Positions 1-8,110 of a DNA stretch of 18,031 bases are shown piece after piece; position 1 is the first letter of the stretch, and each line of letters begins with the position of its first letter. A program made the position numbers and the translations under genes. Under the pieces are notes generated by a model. That model ran no database searches, had not been told where the DNA came from, and saw only the letters and a list, made by a program, of their open reading frames with translations. The stretch is taken from the NCBI GenBank assembly GCA_036517855.1, contig DATDSR010000031.1:1-18031 (forward strand), read 5' to 3'. The stretch is from DATDSR01 sp036517855. GTDB lineage: Bacteria > Patescibacteriota > Minisyncoccia > Phycocordibacterales > DATDSR01.

Positions 1-1795
1 TATCAACGCCTGCCCAATCAGCATTGCCATCTTTATCATTATCTATGCCATCGGAGCATTGCGGACAAAGACCTGGGCCGCCCTCGGGACAGTTGTCGGG
101 CACTTTTGGATCCACTTCGCTGTTGTCTGCGTAACTAAAACACCCTTTGTCATCAGGATAGTCGGCCAAAGAATCTTCTGGGTCAGCATTGTCCACACCA
201 TCGTTACATTGTGGACACTTACTAGGACCATCGGTTGGACAATTAGCACCTGTAGCGCTCTCGTTGTTGTCAAGCGCAGATCCGCACTCCGGGTCTAGAG
301 GGAAATCTGTGAAGCCATCCCCGTCGTTGTCCTCGCCATCGTTACATTGTGGACAGATACCCACCCCGCCAGCGGGACATTCATCCTCCGGAGGCGGGCC
401 AATGCCGAAACGGGCTACAACCTCCTTGGTACCATCCATGGTAACGGCACACTGCGGGACTTTGCCACTACAGGCACCTTGCCATTCCCAGAAGGTTGAA
501 CCGGGAGCTGGTTCGGCAATAAGCGAAACGACAGTATCAAACTCGAAAACAGCAGTACACTCTGGCTCACAAGAGATTTCGTCTCCGGTGGAAAAGACAG
601 CCCCTTCACCTCCGTTATCGCCAATAATCTCAACAAACAAAGTTTGACTACCCACCTCACCAAAGTAAGCTTCCGCTTGGTGCGATGCTGTCATGGTAAG
701 CTCGCAGACCGGAGAATCACCCTCGCAATCCCCCGCCCAGTATAAGAATGTGCTATTGCTACCAAATGGTAAGGCCGTCAAGGTAACCGTCTCGGCAGTA
801 TCGTACTCTTTGGAACAATCTTCGCCGCAGTCTATGCCGGCGGGTGTCGAAACAACCTTTCCTCCAGAGCCACTGTCCACCACCACTGTCACGTCTAACA
901 TAACCGGGTCCTCGTACTGGTCGCCTGGGCCGCTACAATCAGGGTCGTCAAGCCAGTCGGCCTTACCGTCGCCATCGTTATCTATACAATCGTTACATTG
1001 GGGACCTGCTGGCGGAGGAGGAGGGTTGGGATCAACTTTAAAGACCGCCCTTATCTCTTTATCTGCGTCCATCAACACTTTAGAGCAGATACGCGACTCG
1101 GGCACCGAACAATCGCCAACATCACCTCCTGTCCAAGTATCAAACATGTAACCATCACCGGGGTTTGCCACGAGATCAATGGAGATACCATCTTCGTATG
1201 AGTAAACACAAGTTCCTTGATCACAAAGATTAGTTTCCCCGACTTTCACATCGGAGTTATTGCCACCACCAGAGAGACCGGTTGTGAGATTGCGCCCACC
1301 CTCCGAATAAACCCCAGGACCAAATGCTGGGTTCCACTTCATCCATCCAATCACATCGTCACTCCATGAATAACCAGTGAACTCTAAGCCATCAAAAGAG
1401 GTTGTATAGCTCGGACCTGAAAGGTGTATCCAACCCTCCCAACCTTGGGCCGAACTGCCGTTTATCACCTTGGCCCAACCAGTAAGCACCCCATTCTCTA
1501 CTTTAGCAGGACAGGGAGAGACTGGACAGCCAGACATGTCGCCCGCATTAAAACTAATCCAACCTATTGCCGAATTCCACGCGTAGCCCGACAAAGCGCC
1601 TGAATCTCTGTCCAAATTAACACCGTAGTTTGAGGTACCACAACTAATTGAATCCTTACAGCTGAAACTAATCCAGCCAACATTCGAACTCCAAGCGTAC
1701 CCCTCAACCGGGCTCACAGCGGCCAGGGCTTGGTCAGCACCCAGCAAACCCCAAGCGCCCAAGCTCAAAGCACAAACAATGAGAAACTTCTTCAC
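1..1795 (-). CDS. Secreted repeat protein: GWISF repeats, bacterial-repeat domains, Asp-rich calcium-type repeats (C-terminus outside window)
   Basis: 598 codons are open from a GTG at 1795 to the left edge, so the C-terminus is missing. The first 25 residues are a signal peptide (two Lys, hydrophobic core, end ALA). Residues 32-155 hold AWSSNVGWISF, AWNSAIGWISF and SWSDDVIGWMKW, a repeat I associate with Patescibacteria surface proteins. Three beta repeats of the Flg_new_2 / bacterial-repeat type (T-L-x-A-x-P, W-x-G-x-C, A-x-F) lie near 191-253, 301-379 and 385-464. Around and after them are at least four CNDGxDNDGDG-type acidic repeats (267-295, 484-512, 530-561, 580-598), like thrombospondin type 3 or dockerin loops and likely to bind calcium. 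Cysteine is frequent, which fits an exported protein. The start is 2 bases after the prfA stop, with no good Shine-Dalgarno, so it is probably translated as part of the prfA transcript. The role may be adhesion or envelope structure; this is inference. Confidence 0.85.
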   Translation of the reverse strand, partial: MKKFLIVCALSLGAWGLLGADQALAAVSPVEGYAWSSNVGWISFSCKDSISCGTSNYGVNLDRDSGALSGYAWNSAIGWISFNAGDMSGCPVSPCPAKVENGVLTGWAKVINGSSAQGWEGWIHLSGPSYTTSFDGLEFTGYSWSDDVIGWMKWNPAFGPGVYSEGGRNLTTGLSGGGNNSDVKVGETNLCDQGTCVYSYEDGISIDLVANPGDGYMFDTWTGGDVGDCSVPESRICSKVLMDADKEIRAVFKVDPNPPPPPAGPQCNDCIDNDGDGKADWLDDPDCSGPGDQYEDPVMLDVTVVVDSGSGGKVVSTPAGIDCGEDCSKEYDTAETVTLTALPFGSNSTFLYWAGDCEGDSPVCELTMTASHQAEAYFGEVGSQTLFVEIIGDNGGEGAVFSTGDEISCEPECTAVFEFDTVVSLIAEPAPGSTFWEWQGACSGKVPQCAVTMDGTKEVVARFGIGPPPEDECPAGGVGICPQCNDGEDNDGDGFTDFPLDPECGSALDNNESATGANCPTDGPSKCPQCNDGVDNADPEDSLADYPDDKGCFSYADNSEVDPKVPDNCPEGGPGLCPQCSDGIDNDKDGNADWAGVD

Positions 1796-1797
1796 CT

Positions 1798-2661
<864 letters not shown>

Positions 2662-2904
2662 TTACTTAGCCTCTTTTACTTTTGCCTTTTGACTTTTTAC
2701 CTTTGACTTTCCTGCCCGTGTGTTAAATCGCTCTACCCGACCAGCTGTGTCAATTACCTTTTTGTCTCCTGTAAAGAATGGATGGCAAGCACTGCAAATT
2801 TCCACATTAATCTTCTCTTGCGTGCCGCCCACGGTAAAGGTATTGCCACAACTACAGGTGACAAGAGCGTTGGTAAAGTAAGTTGGATGTGTATCTTTCT
2901 TCAT
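2662..2904 (-). CDS. rpmE: 50S ribosomal protein bL31
   Basis: An 80-aa bL31 of the zinc-binding type: CxC at residues 18-20 (TCSCGN) and the CSACHPFFTG signature at 38-47. The start MKKDTHPTYF is standard for the family. bL31 lies in the central protuberance of the large subunit and bridges to the small subunit. The last 15 residues (KSKVKSQKAKVKEAK) come from a repetitive stretch of AAAGTCAAAAG-like units, so the tail looks recruited from low-complexity DNA rather than ancestral. The stop abuts the GTG of prfA with no gap, and the gene starts 6 bases after the coiled-coil gene, so the three are one transcript. The rpmE-prfA pairing is common in bacteria. Confidence 0.95.
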   Translation of the reverse strand: MKKDTHPTYFTNALVTCSCGNTFTVGGTQEKINVEICSACHPFFTGDKKVIDTAGRVERFNTRAGKSKVKSQKAKVKEAK

Positions 2905-2910
2905 ATTATT

Positions 2911-3336
2911 TTATACGTGGGTTAATTTCTGTTCCACTATTGAAACTCTCTTGTGCATCTTCTGCAAATCTCTGTGGTGCGTCTCCTTCTTCTCGTAATT
3001 CAACACTACGTCATCCAAGCGAGTACCCAATGCCTCGATCTTATGACCCAATCGCGTCTCAACTCCTTTAATTTCAGATTTTAGTATCTCGTGATTGGCA
3101 TCTGACTTGTCCGCTCGCTCATTCAAATCAGCCACCGCACTGGCCACCAGTTCAATTTGGGCGGATAAAGTTGTCTTAGTATCGTCGATTTTTTTGTGCA
3201 GACCAGCAACATCGCTATGCATTGCACCACCAAGCTGATCAATCTTCTTGGCCAAATCCTCGTTGGTCAAATTCTTCTTTTTGACCGCTGCCCTGCCATT
3301 TGAGCCATTTTTAACCCGCTTCTTCAAATCCTTCAT
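2911..3336 (-). CDS. Coiled-coil protein of unknown function
   Basis: 141 aa, with a basic N-terminus (about residues 1-28, including KKRVKNGSNGRAAVKKK) and then one long predicted coiled coil to the C-terminus, made of heptads of the type IDQLGGAM, VAGLHKKID, VADLNERAD and VETRLGHKIEALGTRLDDV. There is no signal peptide or membrane segment, so it is probably cytoplasmic. It resembles the short coiled-coil proteins often found in Patescibacteria; no specific function can be assigned. It is the first gene of the transcript that continues into rpmE, prfA and the secreted repeat protein. The ATG lies 6 bases after an extended -10 box, so the message is probably leaderless. Confidence 0.85.
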   Translation of the reverse strand: MKDLKKRVKNGSNGRAAVKKKNLTNEDLAKKIDQLGGAMHSDVAGLHKKIDDTKTTLSAQIELVASAVADLNERADKSDANHEILKSEIKGVETRLGHKIEALGTRLDDVVLNYEKKETHHRDLQKMHKRVSIVEQKLTHV

Positions 3337-3342
3337 GCCCGT

Positions 3343-3372
3343 ATCCTAGCACAAATTGGCTCTCACAAGCAA
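3343..3372 (-). promoter_or_regulatory. Extended -10 promoter of the coiled-coil/rpmE/prfA unit
   Basis: Reading the minus strand: TTGCTT (3367-3372), 18 bases, then TAGGAT (3343-3348) preceded by TGC. Six bases separate the -10 box from the ATG at 3336, so transcription should begin at or next to the start codon. The -35 box lies directly after the stop codon of the upstream transglycosylase gene. Confidence 0.65.
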
Positions 3373-4764
3373 CTACTGGTCAAGAAGGGCGATGTCTTTG
3401 TCGAATTGGGTGGCACGGGTGGCTACTTGGTAGCCGTAGCTTGAGACAGGGTTCATGTGGCGGGCCAACTTTGTACCACTAACAGTCAAGCCTGCGTAAT
3501 ACTTGGCCGCCGTACAAGCGCGTTGTTGAAACACGGTTGAGAAGGCGGGGGTACACCTTGTCAGGCCATCGGATAGGTACAAGGCCGTACCAGTGAAGGC
3601 ATCGAGGTTGCGGAAAGGGTTGGGTGCAGCGATACCCATAACTTGGGCAATACGTTTTTTAAATCCCGTTTCGGTACCCACATTCCACCACGTGGCTGGC
3701 ATAAATTGAGATGGCCCCATCGCTCCTCCATAAGCGCCGTCTGAATAAATCGGGCAAGAGACCGGAGTCGTATCCGCATTAAGTCCGAGCTCGCTCATAA
3801 TGGCGAGGAAGGAGGGCTTCTGCGAGGCCGACATCACCGTGCCTTCAGAATTAGTGGCGGTTTGATTGTATGTACATTTGCCGATGTTCTTGCCGATAAG
3901 ACCTCCCACCGATGACTCTTGGGTAAGTACGGCCAGGGTGAGCGCGGGCGATACACCAGTCTTGTCAGAGTACATCCGCACGAGCTTAAGAGCCTCGCCG
4001 AATGGTAGCTCCTGACCACCCACGGTGCGGAAGATGCGATTGCGAATCTCGTTTTTGGCCCGCTCAAGATCGACAAGCTTGGCCTGATAAACTTTGGCCT
4101 GGGCTTGAGTGAGCTTCAAAACCTGCTGTTGCTGGGCTTGCAAACTCTCGGTCTGCTTCTTCTGTTCCACTTGTTGGTAACGCAAATCACTCTCTTTGGT
4201 CTTCGAAGTTTCGAGAGCTTTCTTCTCCCCTTCCGTCTGCGTTTTAGTTTGCTCAATGTCGGCAAGCAAACTACTTAACTTACCCCGCACACTTTGAAAG
4301 TCGTCCACGTTTGCAAAAAAGGTCGAGAGATCCTGCCCCGATAAGAGTGCCTCAAGTGCCGAATAATCCCCAAGCTCGCGGCTCTTGCGCAAGAGCTCCG
4401 AGACCGAATCTTTCGTGCGAGCAATCTTGGCTTCGAGCACACTGATGTTCTTATTGCGCACGTCAATATCACCACCCAAGCGAGTGATGGTAATGTTGCG
4501 AGCCTTAATCTCAAGCTCTGATTTCTTAATCTTGGCCTTAAGTTGAGTGATTATCTGCGCGATAGTGTCGGCCTGCTTTTGGGTCAAAGAGAGTACGTTC
4601 TGCTGGTCGGCAATCTCCTTCTCGCATATCGCCAGGAAGTGCTGTAGTTGTTCATCCGTATAGCCATTGATATTGGTCGGGCAAGCCTCTTGAGCCATCG
4701 CGTACGATGGCAAGTACCAAGTACCAAGCACCAAACACCAAACAAAAAAGACGGGTTTTCTCAC
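3373..4764 (-). CDS. Secreted lytic murein transglycosylase with N-terminal coiled coil
   Basis: From the GTG at 4764 the protein is 463 aa. Residues 1-24 are a signal peptide (VRKPVFFVWCLVLGTWYL, then PSYAMA). Residues 38-243 form a long coiled coil like those of EnvC/PcsB-type murein hydrolase regulators. Residues 255-460 are a lytic transglycosylase domain: LAVLTQESS supplies the likely catalytic Glu283, and AYGGAMGPSQFMPATW (344-359) is the signature shared with MltB-type enzymes. It should cleave the MurNAc-GlcNAc bond of peptidoglycan outside the membrane. An upstream ATG at 4920 is open in the same frame but would add 52 arginine-rich residues overlapping rplY in another frame, so I reject it. 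The GTG lies 6 bases after a perfect TGCTATAAT. A 7-bp tandem repeat encodes the signal-peptide core. Confidence 0.88.
   Translation of the reverse strand: MRKPVFFVWCLVLGTWYLPSYAMAQEACPTNINGYTDEQLQHFLAICEKEIADQQNVLSLTQKQADTIAQIITQLKAKIKKSELEIKARNITITRLGGDIDVRNKNISVLEAKIARTKDSVSELLRKSRELGDYSALEALLSGQDLSTFFANVDDFQSVRGKLSSLLADIEQTKTQTEGEKKALETSKTKESDLRYQQVEQKKQTESLQAQQQQVLKLTQAQAKVYQAKLVDLERAKNEIRNRIFRTVGGQELPFGEALKLVRMYSDKTGVSPALTLAVLTQESSVGGLIGKNIGKCTYNQTATNSEGTVMSASQKPSFLAIMSELGLNADTTPVSCPIYSDGAYGGAMGPSQFMPATWWNVGTETGFKKRIAQVMGIAAPNPFRNLDAFTGTALYLSDGLTRCTPAFSTVFQQRACTAAKYYAGLTVSGTKLARHMNPVSSYGYQVATRATQFDKDIALLDQ
4711..4745. repeat. 7-bp tandem repeat encoding the signal-peptide core
   Basis: Five consecutive 7-base units on the plus strand: CAAGTAC, CAAGTAC, CAAGCAC, CAAACAC, CAAACAA. 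Read on the minus strand, the frame shifts through the units and gives a hydrophobic run (FVWCLVLGTWYL). The period of 7 is not a multiple of 3, so a change in unit number would usually cause a frameshift. Confidence 0.85.
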
Positions 4765-4770
4765 CTTCCT

Positions 4771-4779
4771 ATTATAGCA
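4771..4779 (-). promoter_or_regulatory. Extended -10 promoter of the transglycosylase gene
   Basis: The minus strand reads TGCTATAAT, a perfect extended -10 box, followed by AGGAAG and then the GTG at 4764. The 6-base spacing supports a leaderless transcript and fixes the start codon. AGGAAG is too close to act as a normal ribosome binding site. No good -35 is seen in the overlapping end of rplY. Confidence 0.75.
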
Positions 4780-4792
4780 AATACAGTAAATA

Positions 4793-5473
4793 CTACTTCT
4801 TGTCTGATTTTTCGGCCTTCTCAGGCTTGGCGTCAGCCGCAGCTTCTTCACCCTCCTTAGGCTCCTTGCCCTTCTTCTCCACTTCAATCTTTGTGAGGTC
4901 AACTGGGGCCTCCTCTTCAACCACTTCCACCACTTCCTTCACAAGGGCCACCGCCTCCGTGGCAGGCGTAATTAGCTCTGCTGATTCCGGGAGCACAATG
5001 TCACTCACGTGTATCTTGTCGCCGAAGTTCTCTAGTTTTGAAATATCAACCTTAATCTCGTGCACCAAGTTCTTAGGCAAAACGCGAATCTCAATCTCGT
5101 GCATCACCTTCACCAAATTCGCGCCCAAATTTTTGACAGCAGGGGAGACACCGACGAAGTCGAGGGCCACGTGCACCTCCACAGGCTTGGTGGTATCAAC
5201 GGCATAAAAATCAGCGTGGATAGGTTCGCCACTTAATGGGTGCAAAGAAACGTCGTGTATGAGCACATCCACACTCTTGGCCCCATCTTTCAAGCTAACC
5301 AAAGTAGACTCACCCGCCTTCTGCCAAACCTTTTTAAAATCTTTAAGCTCAAGGAAGTACGAAGCCGACTTGTGTTTGGAACCATAAACAACCACAGGCA
5401 ATTTGCCCCCACGTCGTGAGGCAGCCAACTTCTTCCCCAGCAAATCCCGCTTTTCGAGTGTCAGTTCAAGCAT
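4793..5473 (-). CDS. rplY: 50S ribosomal protein bL25, Ctc/TL5 type
   Basis: 226 aa, the long (Ctc/TL5) form of bL25, which binds 5S rRNA. The N-terminal RNA-binding domain (about 1-92) begins LELTLEKRDLLGKKLAASRRGGKLPVVVYG, and the family motif DVSLHPLSGEPIHADFYAVD follows near 74-93. The second beta domain runs to about residue 180. The tail (about 185-226) is rich in Glu, Lys and Ala and probably disordered. The stop lies 28 bases before the transglycosylase start, whose promoter lies in the gap. The gene has its own extended -10 promoter. Confidence 0.96.
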   Translation of the reverse strand: MLELTLEKRDLLGKKLAASRRGGKLPVVVYGSKHKSASYFLELKDFKKVWQKAGESTLVSLKDGAKSVDVLIHDVSLHPLSGEPIHADFYAVDTTKPVEVHVALDFVGVSPAVKNLGANLVKVMHEIEIRVLPKNLVHEIKVDISKLENFGDKIHVSDIVLPESAELITPATEAVALVKEVVEVVEEEAPVDLTKIEVEKKGKEPKEGEEAAADAKPEKAEKSDKK

Positions 5474-5480
5474 GACGGCT

Positions 5481-5509
5481 ATTTAAGCATAAAGCGGGCT
5501 CCCCTGCAA
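5481..5509 (-). promoter_or_regulatory. Promoter of rplY
   Basis: On the minus strand, TTGCAG (5504-5509), 17 bases, TTAAAT (5481-5486) with TGC just before it. Seven bases separate the box from the ATG at 5473, which again implies a leaderless or nearly leaderless message. Confidence 0.6.
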
Positions 5510-5524
5510 GCCTATAAACAGAGC

Positions 5525-5552
5525 GGCCGGGCCCGCGGGTGCGGGTCCGGCC
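5525..5552 (-). terminator. GC-rich hairpin after the membrane-protein gene
   Basis: GGCCGGGCCCGC pairs with GCGGGTCCGGCC across a 4-base loop, with one G-U pair. It begins 13 bases after the stop of the membrane-protein gene on the minus strand. No long T-run follows, so the terminator role rests on position and stem strength. Confidence 0.6.
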
Positions 5553-5565
5553 TTATGTGATGAGG

Positions 5566-6276
5566 TCAGTCGACGAAAGTGATACCTGGGCATACCTCGT
5601 TATGCCACTTGTCCTTGAGGTAGGCCCAAAACTCCGAGAAGCACTCGCCGACCTGGGAGAGCCACGTTGAAGCCTTGGCTCTGCCGCGCAATACCTTCAC
5701 CCTACTCACTATGGAGTAAATAAGGATTGCAAGCCCCGCCGCACCAGCAGTGGTGAGAATGACGGTGAAGATTCCTTCTCTGTGAGCGCCGGCGGTCGTT
5801 ACAACGCCTGGTAAGGATGCTCTCATCCAGTACAAAGCCCCGACAGCGTAGATGCCCCACATCGCCAAGCGCGTACGCCAAGTGAAAGGCACGTAAGGAC
5901 TTAACGTAAGCGATGACTTTCCCGATAGTGCCGGCCATTTGCTAGGACGGCCGGCTCCAATTGCGAGGGCGAATGCGCTCCAAAGCACATACACCGAAAG
6001 GTAGCTCGCAGTCACGACCACAAAGAGAGCCGCAAAGACAACCAAGGCCATTAGCACCAGAGCGGCAAAAAGCAACATCACCAGGTTACCCCAGATGATC
6101 CGCTCCCAGTAACGGCAACGTCCCACAATACGACTTGGCAAGTGCGCGTCTGGGGTGCATCTGCCCTCTTTCTTCTGATGGGTCGGATCGAAACACGAAA
6201 TGGCGTTGAGCCAGTATGTGTTTCGCCAAGCACGGTAGTGAATGGACTTGCGACTGTAAACCGGTTGCTTCGCCAT
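5566..6276 (-). CDS. Membrane protein of unknown function
   Basis: 236 aa from the ATG at 6276, which has a good Shine-Dalgarno (GGGGGAGG, 7 bases upstream). A TTG 18 bases further upstream is open but lies before that site. Residues 1-58 are hydrophilic and Cys/His-containing (C28, H33, C40, H45, C54), possibly a metal-binding cytoplasmic head. Hydrophobic segments are at about 62-105 (two helices), 137-153 and 168-191, followed by a C-terminal hydrophilic stretch of about 45 residues. I do not recognise the family. It has a TTGACA promoter and its own hairpin terminator, unlike the leaderless genes on both sides, which marks it as a self-contained unit and a possible recent arrival. Confidence 0.75.
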   Translation of the reverse strand: MAKQPVYSRKSIHYRAWRNTYWLNAISCFDPTHQKKEGRCTPDAHLPSRIVGRCRYWERIIWGNLVMLLFAALVLMALVVFAALFVVVTASYLSVYVLWSAFALAIGAGRPSKWPALSGKSSLTLSPYVPFTWRTRLAMWGIYAVGALYWMRASLPGVVTTAGAHREGIFTVILTTAGAAGLAILIYSIVSRVKVLRGRAKASTWLSQVGECFSEFWAYLKDKWHNEVCPGITFVD

Positions 6277-6315
6277 AAAACGACCTCCCCCCAACCATTG
6301 GGATTTCCTAGCTCA

Positions 6316-6343
6316 AAACTATCACACGAGTGCAGTTTGTCAA
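6316..6343 (-). promoter_or_regulatory. Sigma70-type promoter of the membrane-protein unit
   Basis: On the minus strand, TTGACA (6338-6343), 16 bases, TAGTTT (6316-6321). This predicts a leader of about 33 nt that includes the Shine-Dalgarno, unlike the leaderless style of neighbouring genes. Confidence 0.55.
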
Positions 6344-6351
6344 TACCAAGC

Positions 6352-6410
6352 AACTCACCCTGCCCTCTCTTATGCATAAGAGAGGGTCGAGACGAAGTCC
6401 GGGGTGAGTT
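6352..6410. repeat. Nested inverted repeat (REP-like), probable terminator of the oxidase operon
   Basis: Outer arms AACTCACCC (6352-6360) and GGGTGAGTT (6402-6410) enclose a perfect 24-bp palindrome at 6363-6386 with arms CCCTCTCTTATG and CATAAGAGAGGG. The organisation resembles the CTCACCC...CCCTCTC-type REP/MITE elements scattered in many bacterial genomes. It lies just downstream of the oxidase stop on the minus strand and upstream of the promoter of the membrane-protein unit. Confidence 0.75.
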
Positions 6411-6429
6411 ACGCTCCTTTGGGCACGCC

Positions 6430-8106
6430 CTACGCTCCCTTGGGCCAGTGGCGGATGTGTTCGAAGCCGTAGGCTATGGTGACGTCGGTTTTCTTGCCGG
6501 GGTTGAAGATATTTTGGGGGTCGAAAATTTGTTTGGTTTGCTTAAACAGCTCTACCACTTCCCTACCGTACATCTGCTCCAAATACGGCGTGCGGATGAG
6601 GCCATCGTTGTGCTCGCCCGTTATCGAACCCTCATATTGGATAACAAGTTCATACACTTTCTTAGACAGGCCTGAAATAATTTGCTTAAAATCCGGCCGG
6701 TTAAAGTCCATCAGCGGGATAATGTGGAAGTTGCCATCGCCGATATGCCCAGCAATTGTATAAGTGATATCAAACTCTTTAGTCACCGCGCTTAGGGCAG
6801 GCAGAAACTCATTTAACTTTTCGGGCCGCACGATAATATCGTCGATGAAGGGCGCCGTGTGCTTGCCGTGCACATGTTTACGCAAGAGGGCGAAGCTCTC
6901 GCGACGGATAGTCCAATACTTATCCTCCTCCGCGTCAGAGCGCGTGATGTGGTCGTCCTTCTTTTGTATGTGCGTTTGCAGACTGTGAGCTTCAAGATCC
7001 TTCTCGGCTTCAAGCGCCTTCTTATATATCTCCTCTTCGCTATCACCGGTAAACTCGGCCACTAATATGAGCTTGGGCACACCACCGGTGAGTATCATCT
7101 TAAGCTCGGGCCAGAACTTCCAACCCAGGCTAAGCAAATTCTTGGCACCCAAGGTCTTGATCATATCGGGCATAAAGCGCACGGCAAGCTTCATTGTGTG
7201 ATCGTCATAACTCTCAAAGCTCTCGGGCTTGTGTTTAAGCACATTCTCAACTACTTGAGCCAAAGCCTTGAGGTCATGCAAAAACAAGACAAGTAATGTC
7301 GAATGCTTTTTGGGTCGCACCAATTTAAATGTAATCTCGGTCACCAAACCGAGTGTGCCTTGCGAGCCGGTGATGAGTTTGTTGATGTCGAAAGTTTTAC
7401 CATCCCACACATTCCAGAGGTAGTAGCCGGCCGAGTTCTTGTGTACTTTTGGTTTAGCTTTGGCAAGCAAATCTTTGTTTTTGCTCACAAGCTCAAACAG
7501 TTCGCGGTAAACTTTACCCTCAAAATTATCCTGCGCCATCTTGGCGTCAAGCTCGCTCTTATTAAGCGCGCGAGTTGTGTACTCTTTGCCATCGGCAAAC
7601 ACAACCTTAAGCTCTTTGACATAATCCTCAGTCTTGCCGTAAGTGAGCGACTTCTCCCCTCCAGAATTGTTGGCTACTATGCCACCTACAGTGCACAAAC
7701 CCTTTGAGGCCGGGTAACTTGGCATCAATAAACCTTTTTCAAGGGTAGCCTTCTCAAAATCCCGATAGTAAGTGCCGGGCAAAACTGTGGCCTCCTGCTT
7801 GGCTTCGTCGATATTCTTAATGCCGGCAAAATATTTGAGGAAGTTGAGTACAATCGATTCACTTAAAGGCCCACCGCTCATATCCGTGCCAGCCGAACGG
7901 GCGGTAAGTGAGAGCTTGGGATTCTCTTGCTTCTGTTCACTCACATATTTAACAATTTTTTCGAGATCATCAACACTCTGGGGCGCCACCACCACTTCAG
8001 GTACCACTTCAAATATAGAGGCGTCGTGTGAGGCAAGCTCCAAATCATCGTGCGCGGTGCTCACATCACCCTTTATTACTCTTTTAAGATCAAAAGCTAA
8101 ATTCAT
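6430..8106 (-). CDS. FAD-linked oxidase, GlcD/D-lactate dehydrogenase-like
   Basis: 558 aa of the VAO/PCMH flavoprotein superfamily. The FAD-binding domain (about 36-260) shows RSAGTDMSGG (70-79), MPSYPASKGLCTVGGIVANN (128-147) and GSQGTLGLVTE (247-257). The C-terminal FAD-oxidase domain (about 270-545) has GHIGDGNFH (453-461), the metal- and substrate-binding motif of 2-hydroxyacid dehydrogenases, GEHNDG (497-502) and NIFNPGKK (532-539). It lacks the C-terminal iron-sulfur domain of the longer D-2-hydroxyglutarate/lactate enzymes. Likely reaction: oxidation of a D-2-hydroxyacid such as lactate or glycolate; the electron acceptor is unknown. The gene follows the aldolase with a 4-base gap, so the two form an operon. 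The end is duplicated: PKGA-stop occurs twice, 21 bases apart and in frame. Confidence 0.92.
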   Translation of the reverse strand: MNLAFDLKRVIKGDVSTAHDDLELASHDASIFEVVPEVVVAPQSVDDLEKIVKYVSEQKQENPKLSLTARSAGTDMSGGPLSESIVLNFLKYFAGIKNIDEAKQEATVLPGTYYRDFEKATLEKGLLMPSYPASKGLCTVGGIVANNSGGEKSLTYGKTEDYVKELKVVFADGKEYTTRALNKSELDAKMAQDNFEGKVYRELFELVSKNKDLLAKAKPKVHKNSAGYYLWNVWDGKTFDINKLITGSQGTLGLVTEITFKLVRPKKHSTLLVLFLHDLKALAQVVENVLKHKPESFESYDDHTMKLAVRFMPDMIKTLGAKNLLSLGWKFWPELKMILTGGVPKLILVAEFTGDSEEEIYKKALEAEKDLEAHSLQTHIQKKDDHITRSDAEEDKYWTIRRESFALLRKHVHGKHTAPFIDDIIVRPEKLNEFLPALSAVTKEFDITYTIAGHIGDGNFHIIPLMDFNRPDFKQIISGLSKKVYELVIQYEGSITGEHNDGLIRTPYLEQMYGREVVELFKQTKQIFDPQNIFNPGKKTDVTIAYGFEHIRHWPKGA

Positions 8107-8110
8107 TTTG

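Noticed and set aside
59..1201. Several plus-strand open frames across 59-1201
   Set aside because: They are antisense to the secreted repeat protein, whose minus-strand frame is open for 598 codons with a signal peptide and clear repeats. Their low-complexity Ser/Pro content comes from the repeats.
2675..2720. AAAGTCAAAAG-like repeats at the end of rpmE as a CRISPR or regulatory array
   Set aside because: Too short and irregular, and inside the coding sequence; it only explains the Lys-rich tail.
4765..4920. N-terminal extension of the transglycosylase to an ATG at 4920
   Set aside because: The added 52 residues are Arg-rich, overlap rplY in another frame, and would bury the signal peptide and the perfect extended -10 box.
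4707..5207. Plus-strand open frame of 166 codons
   Set aside because: Antisense to rplY and the transglycosylase start. Its Ser/Thr-rich, low-complexity content is the reverse of the acidic rplY tail.
6142..6675. Plus-strand open frame of 177 codons
   Set aside because: It crosses the membrane-protein gene, the nested repeat and the oxidase end on the other strand, and has no ribosome binding site or family features.
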